Assembly: GCF_013114825.1 (NCBI RefSeq)
Contig: NZ_JAAVLX010000002.1
Coordinates: 675,624 to 739,623 of the forward strand
Direction of reading: 5' to 3'
From: Bradyrhizobium australiense
GTDB lineage: Bacteria; Pseudomonadota; Alphaproteobacteria; Rhizobiales; Xanthobacteraceae
DNA: 64,000 bases
A model generated the notes under the pieces. The model was not told where the DNA came from, made no database searches, and worked only from the letters and a program-made list of their open reading frames with translations. This document shows, piece by piece, positions 16,940 through 25,505 of the stretch. The number at the start of each line of letters is the position of its first letter. Within the stretch, counting starts at the first letter, position 1. The translations under genes and the position numbers were made by a program.

Positions 16940-17875
16940 ATGCGTTGTGTTCTCGTCAGCAAGAGCCTCGATCTTCGCGGCTATCTCGGCCCGCAATTCA
17001 TGCGCGCCGCCGACCGCATCGAAATCGTCAGCCACCCCCACGAAGGCCCGGCAACGGACGTGCGGCTGGCGGTGGCCTGGCACCCGCCGGATGACGCATT
17101 CGATCACTACCCGAATCTGCAGGCCGTCTGCTCGATCGGCGCCGGCGTCGACAATATTCTGGCGTGCCCCAGCCTGCGCCCCGATATTGAGGTGATCCGC
17201 GTCGTTGACCCGGCGCAGGCCCAGATGATGTCGGGCTTCGTTGCCTGGCACGTGATCGGACATCAGCGGCGCTTTGCGACTTATCAGGCGCAGCAACGTG
17301 AGGCGCAGTGGCAACGTCTCGGCCTGCGCCGGGCGCAAGACGTGCCGGTTGGCATTTTGGGCTTTGGCGAGATCGGACGCCGGGTCGCCGCCGATCTCGC
17401 TCTGCTTGGTTTCGCTGTCATGGCGTGGAGCCGTACCGCGAAGCCGGCGCCGCAGGGCGTCCGCGGTTTCGACGGCGCCGCAGGCCTCGAGGCCATGCTC
17501 GGCCAGACCGAAGTCCTCGTGAACCTGTTGCCGCTGACGCCGGAGACCAGGGGCATCCTCAACCGCAAAACGTTCGCCCGAATGTATCGCGGCGGCTACC
17601 TGATCCAGGTCGGCCGCGGCGAGCATCTGGTCGACGCCGACCTGCTCGCGGCGCTGGAGGACGGGCAACTGGCCGGCGCCGCACTCGATGTCTTCGCAAC
17701 CGAGCCCCTGGCGCCGCGCCATCCGTTCTGGCGGCACCCGCGCATCGTCGTCACGCCGCACGATGCCTGCGAGGTGCGCGTGGAAGCGATCGGCGCGACG
17801 TTTCGTGCGACCGCGGAAGCGATACGGGCCGGCCGCCGGCCGCCGCACTCCATCGACCGCGAACGGGGCTATTGA
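16940..17875 (+). CDS. D-2-hydroxyacid dehydrogenase, glyoxylate/hydroxypyruvate reductase A-like
   Basis: A 311-residue NAD(P)-dependent dehydrogenase. The Rossmann motif VGILGFGEIGRRVA lies near residues 135-148; the catalytic Arg is in QVGRGEHLVD and the catalytic His in VTPHDACEV. The short N-terminal substrate domain matches GhrA-type reductases that convert glyoxylate or hydroxypyruvate to the D-hydroxyacid. It lies 17 bp after the ATPase gene and 5 bp before the kinase gene, so it belongs to the transporter operon. The in vivo substrate is unknown. Confidence 0.87.
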   Translation: MRCVLVSKSLDLRGYLGPQFMRAADRIEIVSHPHEGPATDVRLAVAWHPPDDAFDHYPNLQAVCSIGAGVDNILACPSLRPDIEVIRVVDPAQAQMMSGFVAWHVIGHQRRFATYQAQQREAQWQRLGLRRAQDVPVGILGFGEIGRRVAADLALLGFAVMAWSRTAKPAPQGVRGFDGAAGLEAMLGQTEVLVNLLPLTPETRGILNRKTFARMYRGGYLIQVGRGEHLVDADLLAALEDGQLAGAALDVFATEPLAPRHPFWRHPRIVVTPHDACEVRVEAIGATFRATAEAIRAGRRPPHSIDRERGY

Positions 17876-17880
17876 GCGCG

Positions 17881-18966
17881 ATGACGCAAACCGATCTTGT
17901 CGCGCCGGGCTCCGCCCCTGCGAATGCCACCGCGCATCCGATCGACGGCCTCCGCGCCGCGTCCGCCGTTTTGGAAGCGCTCGCCCAAAGATTGGCGGCC
18001 GAGCACTACGGCCTGATCGCTGCCGTGCACCGGCTCGACAGCGAGCGGGACCAAAATTTTCGGCTGCGCTCACTGAGCGGCCAGGAACATGTCCTGAAGA
18101 TCGCCAACCCCGCAGAAGACCGCGCCGTGACCAATCTGCAGACGGAGGCCCTGCTCCATCTGGCGGCTGTAGACCCCGATCTGCCGGTCCCGCGCATCTT
18201 TCCGGCGCGAAACGGCATGACTGAACTTGATATTGCGTTCGACGACGGTTCGATCAGGGTCGTTCGCCTGCTGTCCTTTCTGGCGGGAACTCCGATGCAC
18301 GCGGTCGAAACATCCGCCGAGCTGCGGCGCAGCCTCGGCCGCTGCGCGGCACGGCTGGCGCGGGGCCTTTCCGATTTCAGCCATTGCGGCGCCAATCATA
18401 AACTGCTGTGGGACCTGCAGCACGCCGCCGAACTGTATCAGTTGATCGACGCTGTCCCGAGCGAGCGGCGCGGCCTGGTCGAGCACGTTCTCGGCGGTTT
18501 CGAAACCAGCGCCCTTCCGATGCTTCGACACTTGCCCAGCCAGCCCGTCCATAACGATCTCAATCCGCACAATGTGGTCGTAGACCACGAAACCCACACG
18601 GGTGTTGCCGGGATTATCGATTTTGGCGATCTCACCCATACCGCCCGGATCAATGACCTCGCGATTACGGCCGCGTATCAGGTTGCCGATACCGACGATC
18701 CGCTTGCGACGGCCTGCGATATGATCGCGGCTTACCACGCCGTACTGCCGCTCCAACCGGCTGAACTGGATGTGCTGTTTGACCTGATCGCCACGCGCAT
18801 GGCCATGACGGTCGTGATCAGCAGTTGGCGGGCCGCCCGCTATCCTGCTAACCGGGAATACATACTACGCAACAATGCCGCGGCCTGGGCGCGGCTGCGC
18901 CGGATGGCGGCGCTGTCGCGAGACCAGGCGAGACTTCAGATCCAGCGCGCCTGCCATGGAGAGTAA
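17881..18966 (+). CDS. Aminoglycoside phosphotransferase-fold kinase, hydroxylysine-kinase-like
   Basis: A 361-residue small-molecule kinase of the APH/choline-kinase fold: VHNDLNPHNVV (catalytic Asp226) and the metal-binding IIDFGD (Asp247). Overall resemblance is to hydroxylysine kinase (AGPHD1) relatives. The following gene is a class III aminotransferase-fold enzyme, the same partnership as kinase plus phospho-lyase in hydroxylysine and phosphoethanolamine breakdown. I infer phosphorylation of an amino-alcohol. The ATG at 17881 follows directly after the dehydrogenase stop. Confidence 0.8.
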   Translation: MTQTDLVAPGSAPANATAHPIDGLRAASAVLEALAQRLAAEHYGLIAAVHRLDSERDQNFRLRSLSGQEHVLKIANPAEDRAVTNLQTEALLHLAAVDPDLPVPRIFPARNGMTELDIAFDDGSIRVVRLLSFLAGTPMHAVETSAELRRSLGRCAARLARGLSDFSHCGANHKLLWDLQHAAELYQLIDAVPSERRGLVEHVLGGFETSALPMLRHLPSQPVHNDLNPHNVVVDHETHTGVAGIIDFGDLTHTARINDLAITAAYQVADTDDPLATACDMIAAYHAVLPLQPAELDVLFDLIATRMAMTVVISSWRAARYPANREYILRNNAAAWARLRRMAALSRDQARLQIQRACHGE

Positions 18967-18970
18967 GGAC

Positions 18971-20263
18971 ATGACCGCCGCCGACGAGGCCGCGTCGACA
19001 CGAAACCTGATCGCGCGTCGCAATCGCCTGCTCGGTCCGGCCTACCGGCTGTTCTACGAACAGCCGGTACAATTCGTCCGCGGCGAAGGCGTCTGGCTCT
19101 ACGATGCAGCCGGTGATCGCTATCTCGACGCTTACAACAACGTGGCGTCCGTCGGGCACTGCCATCCGCACGTCGTGCAGGCGATTGCGCGGCAGGCAGC
19201 GGCCCTCAACACGCATACGCGCTATCTGCACGAGACCGTTCTCGACTTCGCGGAACGGCTGCTGGCGACGTTTCCGTCCGAGATCGGCCACGTCATGTTC
19301 ACCTGCACCGGCAGCGAGGCCAACGACCTCGCCTTGCGGGTGGCGCGAACCTGCACCGGCGGCACCGGATTCATCGTCACGGCAAACGCCTATCATGGCG
19401 TGACCAGCGCGCTCACGGAGTTATCTCCCTCGCTTGGTCATCCACTGCAGGAAGGAAGTCACGCGCGACTGATACCGGCGCCGGGTTCGGGAGACGGTAC
19501 CGGCGAAGTGTTTGCGCAGCACGTCAGCGACGCGCTGGACGACATGAGGTACAGCGGAATTCGGCCGGCAGCACTTCTGGTCGATACCATTTTCTCCAGC
19601 GATGGCGTGTTCGCCGACCCGCCCGGTTTCCTGCGCCCGGCGGTTGAGGCCGCACGTGCGGCCGGCGCGCTGTTCATCGCCGACGAGGTGCAGCCCGGCT
19701 TCGGTCGCTGCGGCAGCCACATGTGGGGTTTTGCGCGCCACGGCCTCGTCCCCGATCTCGTCACCATGGGCAAGCCGATGGGAAACGGCCATCCGGTCGC
19801 CGGCATGGCCGCGCGTCCGGAACTTCTGGCGGAGTTCGGCCGAAGGTCGCGCTACTTCAACACCTTCGGCGGCAACCCGGTTTCCGCCGCGGCCGGCATT
19901 GCGGTGCTCGACGTGATCGCTTCAGAAGGATTGATGGAGAACGCGCAACGCACCGGCGCATATCTGGTCGAGCTGCTCAGCGAGTTGCAGGCACGGCATG
20001 AGTTGATTGCCGAGATACGCGGCGCCGGCCTGTTCGTCGGCGTCGAACTGCGGCATGGCGGCGCTATGGGAACGCCCGCCACCACTGAAGCCGCGCGCAT
20101 CGTAAACTTGCTGCGCGAACGGCGCGTGCTGATCAGTTCGGCCGGCCCGCACGGTAACGTGCTCAAGATCCGGCCGCCACTGGTCTTCGGAAAAGAGCAT
20201 GCCGACCTGCTGGTCGATACGCTCGATCAGGCTCTGGCGGAATTAAGCGTGGCGGCGGAGTAG
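18971..20263 (+). CDS. Class III PLP aminotransferase-fold enzyme, possible phospho-lyase
   Basis: A 430-residue PLP enzyme with TCTGSEANDLAL (cofactor-phosphate loop, about 111-122), ADEVQPGFGR (Asp238) and the Schiff-base Lys268 in TMGKPMGNG. The family includes omega-aminotransferases, AGXT2 and the phosphoethanolamine/phosphohydroxylysine phospho-lyases. Because it directly follows a hydroxylysine-kinase-like gene, phospho-lyase activity is attractive but not provable here. The start at 18971 is favoured by AAGGA just upstream; an ATG at 18956 overlaps the kinase gene. Confidence 0.87.
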   Translation: MTAADEAASTRNLIARRNRLLGPAYRLFYEQPVQFVRGEGVWLYDAAGDRYLDAYNNVASVGHCHPHVVQAIARQAAALNTHTRYLHETVLDFAERLLATFPSEIGHVMFTCTGSEANDLALRVARTCTGGTGFIVTANAYHGVTSALTELSPSLGHPLQEGSHARLIPAPGSGDGTGEVFAQHVSDALDDMRYSGIRPAALLVDTIFSSDGVFADPPGFLRPAVEAARAAGALFIADEVQPGFGRCGSHMWGFARHGLVPDLVTMGKPMGNGHPVAGMAARPELLAEFGRRSRYFNTFGGNPVSAAAGIAVLDVIASEGLMENAQRTGAYLVELLSELQARHELIAEIRGAGLFVGVELRHGGAMGTPATTEAARIVNLLRERRVLISSAGPHGNVLKIRPPLVFGKEHADLLVDTLDQALAELSVAAE

Positions 20264-20560
20264 AAGGGCGCGCCTCAAGCGCCGGCAGCCGGCAGGCTGG
20301 CGGCCGCGATGGCCACGATCTGGGAAAGCCGGCGGCCGATCCGGGAGGACGCGCTGCTCAGCAATGAACGAACCTGTCGCATCTCTTGATCTTCCATATG
20401 CGCCGGGGGCTAGGCGCACAGGGAAAATGGTCCCAAGCCGCTAACTAGTCGAGATGTCAGGGAAAATAGCAACGCCCACTTCGTCTGGAAGCCGGCCGGC
20501 AGTGAAATTATTGCCGCGATCAGGCCGCCCACGAATGAAATTTTCTCCCGGATTCTGACC

Positions 20561-21397
20561 TCATAGCCCGGTGATGCCGCTGTCGACCGCCAGCGTCTGG
20601 GCATTAATGTAGACGCTCTCCTCGGAAATGAAGAACAGCGCGGCATAGGCCACTTCCCAGCCGGTCGCCATCCGCCCGAATGGCACGCCCTCAGCGCTTC
20701 GCGACGGCCGACCGGCGCTGGCGTGGCGGCCGAGCGGCGTGTCAACCAGCCCGGGACAAATGGTGTTGGCACGTATGCCGCGCCTCGCACCTTCCCTCGC
20801 CACATTGCGCATCAGGCCGCCGAGCGCCGCTTTCGACGCATCATAGGCAGCCAGTCCCGAGCCGGAACGAAGTGCCGCGATCGACGAGATGAACAAAATC
20901 GAAGATCCGTCGGCGATATGCTTGAGCGCCTTGCGGCAGCAAAGCATCGGACCGGTCAGATTGACCGCAAATGTCTCGTTCCACTCCCTGAGATCGACCC
21001 CGTCCAGATCAAGCGACCCGAGCCCGATGCCGACATTGAGCACCATGCCGTCAAAGCCGCCGAGCCCCTCGATCGCCTCATCGATCATCCTGATGACATC
21101 GGCTTCATGCGCGATGTTGGCTTCGATCGAAAATGCGCGGCCGCCCTCGGCCGCAATGCGCGACACAGTATCGTCGGCACTGGCGCGGTTCATATCCGCA
21201 ACCGCGACGTGGGCACCTTCCCGCGCAAACAGCAGCGACATCGCCCGGCCGTTGCCAACCGGATCGGTGGCGGCGTCGAACGTCCGCTGGCCGCCGCCGA
21301 CGACCAGAATCTGGCGGCCCTGAAGGCGCCCGCGGCCCGGCGCTTCACCTGCGGACTCCGGGCTTAGCTGGCGGACATAGCGAATCTTGTCGGACAT
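20561..21397 (-). CDS. Short-chain dehydrogenase/reductase
   Basis: A 278-residue SDR with catalytic Ser171/172, Tyr185 and Lys189 (YDASK) and structural Asn146. The nucleotide-binding turn is odd: instead of the compact TGxxxGxG, the sequence runs VGGGQRTFDAATDPVGNGRA (about residues 33-52), i.e. extra residues between the glycines. The C-terminal VDSGITGL is normal. It probably oxidises or reduces a small alcohol/ketone. It lies just downstream of the alpha/beta hydrolase gene (3-bp gap) on the same strand. Confidence 0.87.
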   Translation of the reverse strand: MSDKIRYVRQLSPESAGEAPGRGRLQGRQILVVGGGQRTFDAATDPVGNGRAMSLLFAREGAHVAVADMNRASADDTVSRIAAEGGRAFSIEANIAHEADVIRMIDEAIEGLGGFDGMVLNVGIGLGSLDLDGVDLREWNETFAVNLTGPMLCCRKALKHIADGSSILFISSIAALRSGSGLAAYDASKAALGGLMRNVAREGARRGIRANTICPGLVDTPLGRHASAGRPSRSAEGVPFGRMATGWEVAYAALFFISEESVYINAQTLAVDSGITGL

Positions 21398-21400
21398 TTT

Positions 21401-22282
21401 TCATCCCATCCGTGCTTGAGCCGGCTGCGGCGCATCGAGAAACCGTCGCAGCGACGCCAGAACCACATCGAGCCGGTCATGGTGCAGCCAGTGGCCAGCG
21501 CCCGTGATCTTCTGCAGTTCGGCTTGCCTGAAATGCGCGAGCAGGCCGGCAGCTTCGGGATCGGGGAGAAAGCTTTCGTCGCCCCACATCAACAGCGTTG
21601 GACAGGCGATGCGCGACCACAAGTCGATGTAGTCCTCCGGCAACAGCCGGTATGGCGCCCTCGCCCGCTGATAATGGTCGAACTTCCAGCGATAGAGGTC
21701 GTCGGCACCTTTCCGAACGCCATGGCTGGCAAGATGAAGCGCCAGCGCCGGCGTCAGCCGCTTGTTGCGCGCGGACAGCCGCTTCGCCGCTTCCTCAATC
21801 GTCCGGAACGTGCTCTCTTGATGCTCCGAGATGCGGTCGAGCTGATCGATCCAGCGCAACATCTGCTCGGCGATCGGCGCAGGCTGCGAGCCCGACAGGA
21901 ACGCACCATCCAGCACGATCAGACGCGATACCCTTTCGGGATAAGTGCCGGCATAGGCCAACGCGACCATGCCACCCATCGAGTGGCCGACAATCGCCGC
22001 CTCCTGTAGCGCCGCAAAGCGCATCAGCCGGGTGAGATCATAGACGTTGTCGGTCAGACTGTAGCTGCTTCCCTTCGCCCATTCGGAATTGCCGTGCCCG
22101 CGCAGGTCCGGCGCCATGACATGGAAGTGGGGCTGCAGTGCCTGCGCGATCGCGTCCCAACTACGGCAGTGGTCGAGCCCGCCATGAATCAGAATCAAAG
22201 GCGGCGCGGTTTCGTTGCCCCAGTCGACATAGTGCAACCGCAGCCCCTGGGAATCGTAAAATCGATGTTCCGGTTTGGCCAT
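21401..22282 (-). CDS. Alpha/beta hydrolase
   Basis: A 293-residue serine hydrolase: oxyanion region LIHGGLDHCRSW, nucleophile elbow VGHSMGGM (Ser101), acid in GDESFLPDPE and His in GAGHWLHHD. The family includes esterases, epoxide hydrolases and C-C bond hydrolases, so the substrate cannot be named. The start at 22282 has GAGGGA about 10 nt upstream; the open frame extends to 22366 but overlaps the next gene. It forms a minus-strand run with the SDR and the D-2-hydroxyacid dehydrogenase. Confidence 0.87.
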   Translation of the reverse strand: MAKPEHRFYDSQGLRLHYVDWGNETAPPLILIHGGLDHCRSWDAIAQALQPHFHVMAPDLRGHGNSEWAKGSSYSLTDNVYDLTRLMRFAALQEAAIVGHSMGGMVALAYAGTYPERVSRLIVLDGAFLSGSQPAPIAEQMLRWIDQLDRISEHQESTFRTIEEAAKRLSARNKRLTPALALHLASHGVRKGADDLYRWKFDHYQRARAPYRLLPEDYIDLWSRIACPTLLMWGDESFLPDPEAAGLLAHFRQAELQKITGAGHWLHHDRLDVVLASLRRFLDAPQPAQARMG

Positions 22283-22311
22283 CGTGGATCGTCCCTCGCG
22301 GAGGTGATGGC

Positions 22312-23361
22312 CTATTTCGGGGCAAATCCGAATGTCCGCTCGAAGCGCTTGGCGTAGTCGGGCCACACCTCGGGATTGACGATGCGCGGCGGCCGCTTGC
22401 CATCGAGCGCATCGAGAATCTGCTCGGCGGCGATCCGGCCCATGTTGATGCGCGCTTCCTTGGTTACGCCCGCCGTGTGCGGGCTCGCCAGCACATTATC
22501 GAACTGCAGCAGCGGATGCTCCGGCGGCGGCGGCTCCTTGTCCCAGACGTCGAGGCCGGCGCCCGCAATGCGTCTGTCGCGCAACGCCTCGTACAGCGCT
22601 TCCTCATCGTGAATGAAGCCGCGCGCCGTGGTGATGAAAAATGCGTGCGGCTGCATCAGCGCGAACTCGCGCGCGCCGATCATGCGGCGATTGTCTTTGG
22701 TCAGCGGACAGGAAATCGAAACGAAATCCGAGCGGCGCATCAGATCGTGAAGCTCGACCTTTTCGCCGCCGCGGGCGGCGATCTCTTCCGCGGGCAGAAA
22801 GGGGTCGTAAGCGATCACTTTCATATGCAGCAGGCCCTTGCAGAGCTCGGCGATGCGTCGGCCGACATTGCCGATTCCGACGATGCCCACCGTCTTGCCC
22901 TGCACCTCATTGCCGATCAGCGCGTTCCGATTGACGTTGGCTTGGCGGCGCAGCGCGCGGTCGGCTTCGAGGATGCGTTTGGACAGCGTCAGCATCATGC
23001 CCAGCGCATGTTCGGCGACCGAATTGGCGTTTCCGCCGGACTGGTTGACGACGAGCACGCCGGCCGCCGTGCAGGCATCGACGTCGACAGGATCGAAGCC
23101 CGCGCCATTCGAGGAGACGATCAGGAGGTGCGGCGCCCGCCGCAGCAGGTCCCGGTCGACGTGAAAGTGCCTGGCGATCTCGTCGCGCGCCGCGCCGACC
23201 TGGTAGGCATGTGCCGCCGACAAGATCGGCGCTGCGATCGTATCCGGGCTGTCGTTTTCCAGCCGGTCGAGCCGCACGTCGGCGCGGCTTTTTAGGATAT
23301 CGACATAGATTTCGTGGGCGAGATATTTGACATAGAACACGCGCTTGTTGTTGACGGTCAT
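22312..23361 (-). CDS. D-isomer-specific 2-hydroxyacid dehydrogenase
   Basis: A 349-residue NAD-dependent dehydrogenase with VGIVGIGNVGRRIAEL (Rossmann), catalytic Arg in TTARGFIHDEEAL, and GLDVWDKEP followed by ASPHTAGVT (catalytic His). It resembles phosphoglycerate/hydroxypyruvate dehydrogenases. The ATG at 23361 has AAGGA 5 nt upstream. It heads a three-gene minus-strand run with the hydrolase and SDR; a cluster-specific hydroxyacid is the likely substrate (inference). Confidence 0.87.
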   Translation of the reverse strand: MTVNNKRVFYVKYLAHEIYVDILKSRADVRLDRLENDSPDTIAAPILSAAHAYQVGAARDEIARHFHVDRDLLRRAPHLLIVSSNGAGFDPVDVDACTAAGVLVVNQSGGNANSVAEHALGMMLTLSKRILEADRALRRQANVNRNALIGNEVQGKTVGIVGIGNVGRRIAELCKGLLHMKVIAYDPFLPAEEIAARGGEKVELHDLMRRSDFVSISCPLTKDNRRMIGAREFALMQPHAFFITTARGFIHDEEALYEALRDRRIAGAGLDVWDKEPPPPEHPLLQFDNVLASPHTAGVTKEARINMGRIAAEQILDALDGKRPPRIVNPEVWPDYAKRFERTFGFAPK

Positions 23362-23376
23362 TTTCCTTGGCAACTT

Positions 23377-23536
23377 TCAGTTCGGGAAACCGTAGAGCTT
23401 GGCGGGATAGTGGGATGGCCGCTCGCGACCTCGATCAGGGTGCGAGCCTCGGCGAAAATACGGGCCATGTGGCGGCCGCGCCCGCAGTGACGGCTAGCGC
23501 AGCCGTTACCGCAGCAGTCCGGATATATCTGGCCAT
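23377..23536 (-). pseudogene. Possible remnant of a secreted protein gene
   Basis: An ATG at 23536 with GGGAGGGG upstream opens a frame encoding a clear signal-peptide-like segment (MARYIRTAAVTAALAV then AGAAATWP) but stops after 33 codons at 23435. Shifting frame by one continues into PSHYPAKLYGFPN and a stop at 23377. Either a deletion/frameshift remnant of a periplasmic protein or a small protein with a sequence error. The stretch 23537-23712 shows no gene. Confidence 0.3.
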
Positions 23537-23712
23537 CGCCCCTCCCGATCGATGCTTTTCTTGTTATCTCACATCGTCGCATACCGAGTGTAGCGCCGCG
23601 AGGCGCAGAGCCGGATACGATCGGGACATGTTGACAATCCCGCCGATGGCGTCAAGTTTCGCCGCTCCAGGGATGAGCGCGAACGAAGATGTCGCGGGTA
23701 AAGGAGACCAAA

Positions 23713-24267
23713 ATGGCGGTTGCGGAGGAAAAAACCTCGCCCGAAACCTCTGAGAAGAGCTGGCACGGCATCCTGCTGCAAACCCTCAAGCGCAACGACA
23801 TCCGCCTCGTCCCCTACGTGCCCGACCGCGTCCTGACGACGCTGATCAGGAACCTGAACGCCGATCCCTTCTTCACAACCTTCCCCACCGCGCGCGAGGA
23901 GGAAGCGGTCGGCATCGTCTCCGGCGCCTGGATGGGCGGCGTGCGCGGTGCGGTGCTGATGCAGACTTCCGGATTTGCCACTTTGGCGAACGTGCTGGCG
24001 TCGCTGGCCGTTCCCTACCAGATCCCGCTGATCATGTTTGTGTCCGAACGCGGCACGCTCGGCGAATTCAACTACGGCCAGTCGCTGGTATGCCGCACCA
24101 TGCGCCCGGTGCTGGATTCGCTCGCCATGGAGCATCACACCATCACCCGACTGGATGAACTGGAATTCATCGTCGACCGCTCGATCAAGCAGGCCATCAC
24201 CACGCAGGCGCCGGTGGCGCTGATCCTCTCGCCGCTGTTGACCGGCGGCAAGGTCTTCGACAAGTGA
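23713..24267 (+). CDS. ThDP-dependent decarboxylase, PYR-domain subunit (sulfopyruvate/phosphonopyruvate type)
   Basis: A 184-residue protein matching only the N-terminal pyrimidine-binding domain of ThDP decarboxylases. FPTAREEEAVGIVSG (about 57-71) holds the cofactor-activating Glu. Such half-size subunits occur in sulfopyruvate decarboxylase (ComD) and relatives. AAGGAG lies upstream of the 23713 ATG. The stop overlaps the GTG of the partner subunit. The substrate is probably a 2-oxoacid derived from the surrounding hydroxyacid dehydrogenases. Confidence 0.85.
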   Translation: MAVAEEKTSPETSEKSWHGILLQTLKRNDIRLVPYVPDRVLTTLIRNLNADPFFTTFPTAREEEAVGIVSGAWMGGVRGAVLMQTSGFATLANVLASLAVPYQIPLIMFVSERGTLGEFNYGQSLVCRTMRPVLDSLAMEHHTITRLDELEFIVDRSIKQAITTQAPVALILSPLLTGGKVFDK

Positions 24268-24884
24268 GCGATCCCATGAACAGCGAAAACCCGGCCCGCA
24301 ACACCAAGGTCATGAACCGCTTCGATCTCACCTCGCGGCTGATGGCGAAATTGAAGAACGAGGAAGCCGTGATCGGCGGCATCGGCAACACCAATTTCGA
24401 CCTGTGGGCCGCCGGCCACCGGCCGCAGAATTTCTATATGCTCGGCAGCATGGGGCTTGCCTTCCCGATAGCGCTCGGCGTCGCGCTGGCGCAACCGGAA
24501 CGCCGCGTGTTCGCGCTCGAAGGCGACGGCTCGCTGTTGATGCAACTGGGATCGCTTTCGACGATCGCAACGCTCAAGCCGAAAAACCTCACCATGGTGG
24601 TGATGGACAACGGCATCTACCAGATCACCGGCGCGCAGCCGACGCCGGCTGCAGCCGCAGCCGACCTCGTTGCCATCGCGGTCGCGAGCGGCCTCACCAA
24701 CAGCAGCTGGGCGGCGGACGAAGACGATTTCGAGCGCCTGATCGAGCAGTCCATGTCGGCCGCAGGCCCGGCGCTGATCGGGGTGCGCATCGACGACAAG
24801 CCGGGCGTCGGCACCACCCGCCGCGATCCCGTGCAAATCCGGGAGCGCTTCATGCACGGTATAGGCGTACGGGACCCGCTCTGA
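24264..24884 (+). CDS. ThDP-dependent decarboxylase, PP-domain subunit
   Basis: A 206-residue partner subunit holding the pyrophosphate/Mg site: EGDGSLLMQLG (about 86-96) and MDNGIYQ (Asn116), the GDG...N motif of ThDP enzymes. ComE-like subunits of sulfopyruvate decarboxylase have this size. A GTG start at 24264 overlaps the alpha stop (GTGA); an ATG at 24276 is possible. With the preceding gene it forms a complete alpha/beta active site. Substrate not readable. Confidence 0.87.
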   Translation: MSDPMNSENPARNTKVMNRFDLTSRLMAKLKNEEAVIGGIGNTNFDLWAAGHRPQNFYMLGSMGLAFPIALGVALAQPERRVFALEGDGSLLMQLGSLSTIATLKPKNLTMVVMDNGIYQITGAQPTPAAAAADLVAIAVASGLTNSSWAADEDDFERLIEQSMSAAGPALIGVRIDDKPGVGTTRRDPVQIRERFMHGIGVRDPL

Positions 24885-24894
24885 AACCGGCAAC

Positions 24895-25016
24895 CGTCAT
24901 TCCGGGACGATGCGAAGCATCGAACTATGGTGCGCAATTGCGTACCAGAGAATCCCGAGATTCTCAGGGACGCAAGGGCACCCCTTAGTTCGCCCTTCGG
25001 GCACCCCGGAATGGCG
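24895..25016. repeat. Intergenic palindromic repeat element
   Basis: Starts CGTCATTCCGGGACGATGCG and ends with the inverted counterpart CACCCCGGAATGGCG, with further stems inside (CGATGCGAAGCATCG; GAGAATCCCGAGATTCTC). This layout is typical of dispersed REP-like elements in Bradyrhizobium and relatives. It fills the gap between the ThDP decarboxylase and the VanZ gene and may help end transcription. Confidence 0.65.
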
Positions 25017-25094
25017 CGCTCGGCAAATTAACCACAGGCATTGGCACTCCGGGTGCATGGACTTTCGGCACGTAATTTGTGCTATGCCGTCCCG

Positions 25095-25448
25095 ATGACG
25101 ATCATCCTTCGACTTATCGCGTGGGGCCTTGCCGTCGCCATCGCCTTCGCGACGCTCGGGCCGGCCGAACAACGGCCACACTTGAACCTCGGTCAAAACG
25201 GCGAGCATGCGCTCGCTTTTGCACTGCTGGGACTGGCTTTCGGACTGGCTCACTCGCGCAACCGGTTGCATACGGCGGCCTTCATCGTCGCCTTCACCGG
25301 CTTAATCGAAATCCTGCAGTTCTGGGCGCCGGACCGGCACGCGCGCCTGGAGGACTTTGCGGTCGACGCGCTCGCGGCATCCCTCGGACTTGCGGCTGCT
25401 GCTGTTCTCGACTGGAAGATCAGGCGATCGCGCCATAGTGCATTCTGA
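25095..25448 (+). CDS. VanZ-like small membrane protein
   Basis: A 117-residue protein with three to four membrane spans. The conserved NGEHALAFALLG and IEILQFWAPDRHARLEDFAVD segments match the VanZ-like family; the EHxxAF and QFWxPxRxxxxxDxxxN-like spacing is characteristic. Family members are linked to teicoplanin resistance in Gram-positives but have no defined role in alphaproteobacteria. The ATG at 25095 is chosen because the hydrophobic stretch begins there; the upstream open frame is intergenic. Confidence 0.75.
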   Translation: MTIILRLIAWGLAVAIAFATLGPAEQRPHLNLGQNGEHALAFALLGLAFGLAHSRNRLHTAAFIVAFTGLIEILQFWAPDRHARLEDFAVDALAASLGLAAAAVLDWKIRRSRHSAF

Positions 25449-25454
25449 CACGAA

Positions 25455-25483
25455 ATCCTCGCGGGACGATGTCCCGCGAGGAT
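25455..25483. terminator. Perfect 13-bp stem-loop between convergent genes
   Basis: ATCCTCGCGGGAC-GAT-GTCCCGCGAGGAT, immediately after the VanZ stop and 22 bp before the end of the convergent glycine-zipper gene. There is no T-run on either side, so termination efficiency is uncertain; position suggests a bidirectional barrier. Confidence 0.6.
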
Positions 25484-25505
25484 GTCTTGGCAAAAGCTGC
25501 GTTCG

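Noticed and set aside
20275..20397. 40-codon minus-strand frame between the aminotransferase and the SDR
   Set aside because: No ribosome site and Ala/Ser-rich composition typical of chance frames in GC-rich DNA; nothing else seen in 20264-20560.
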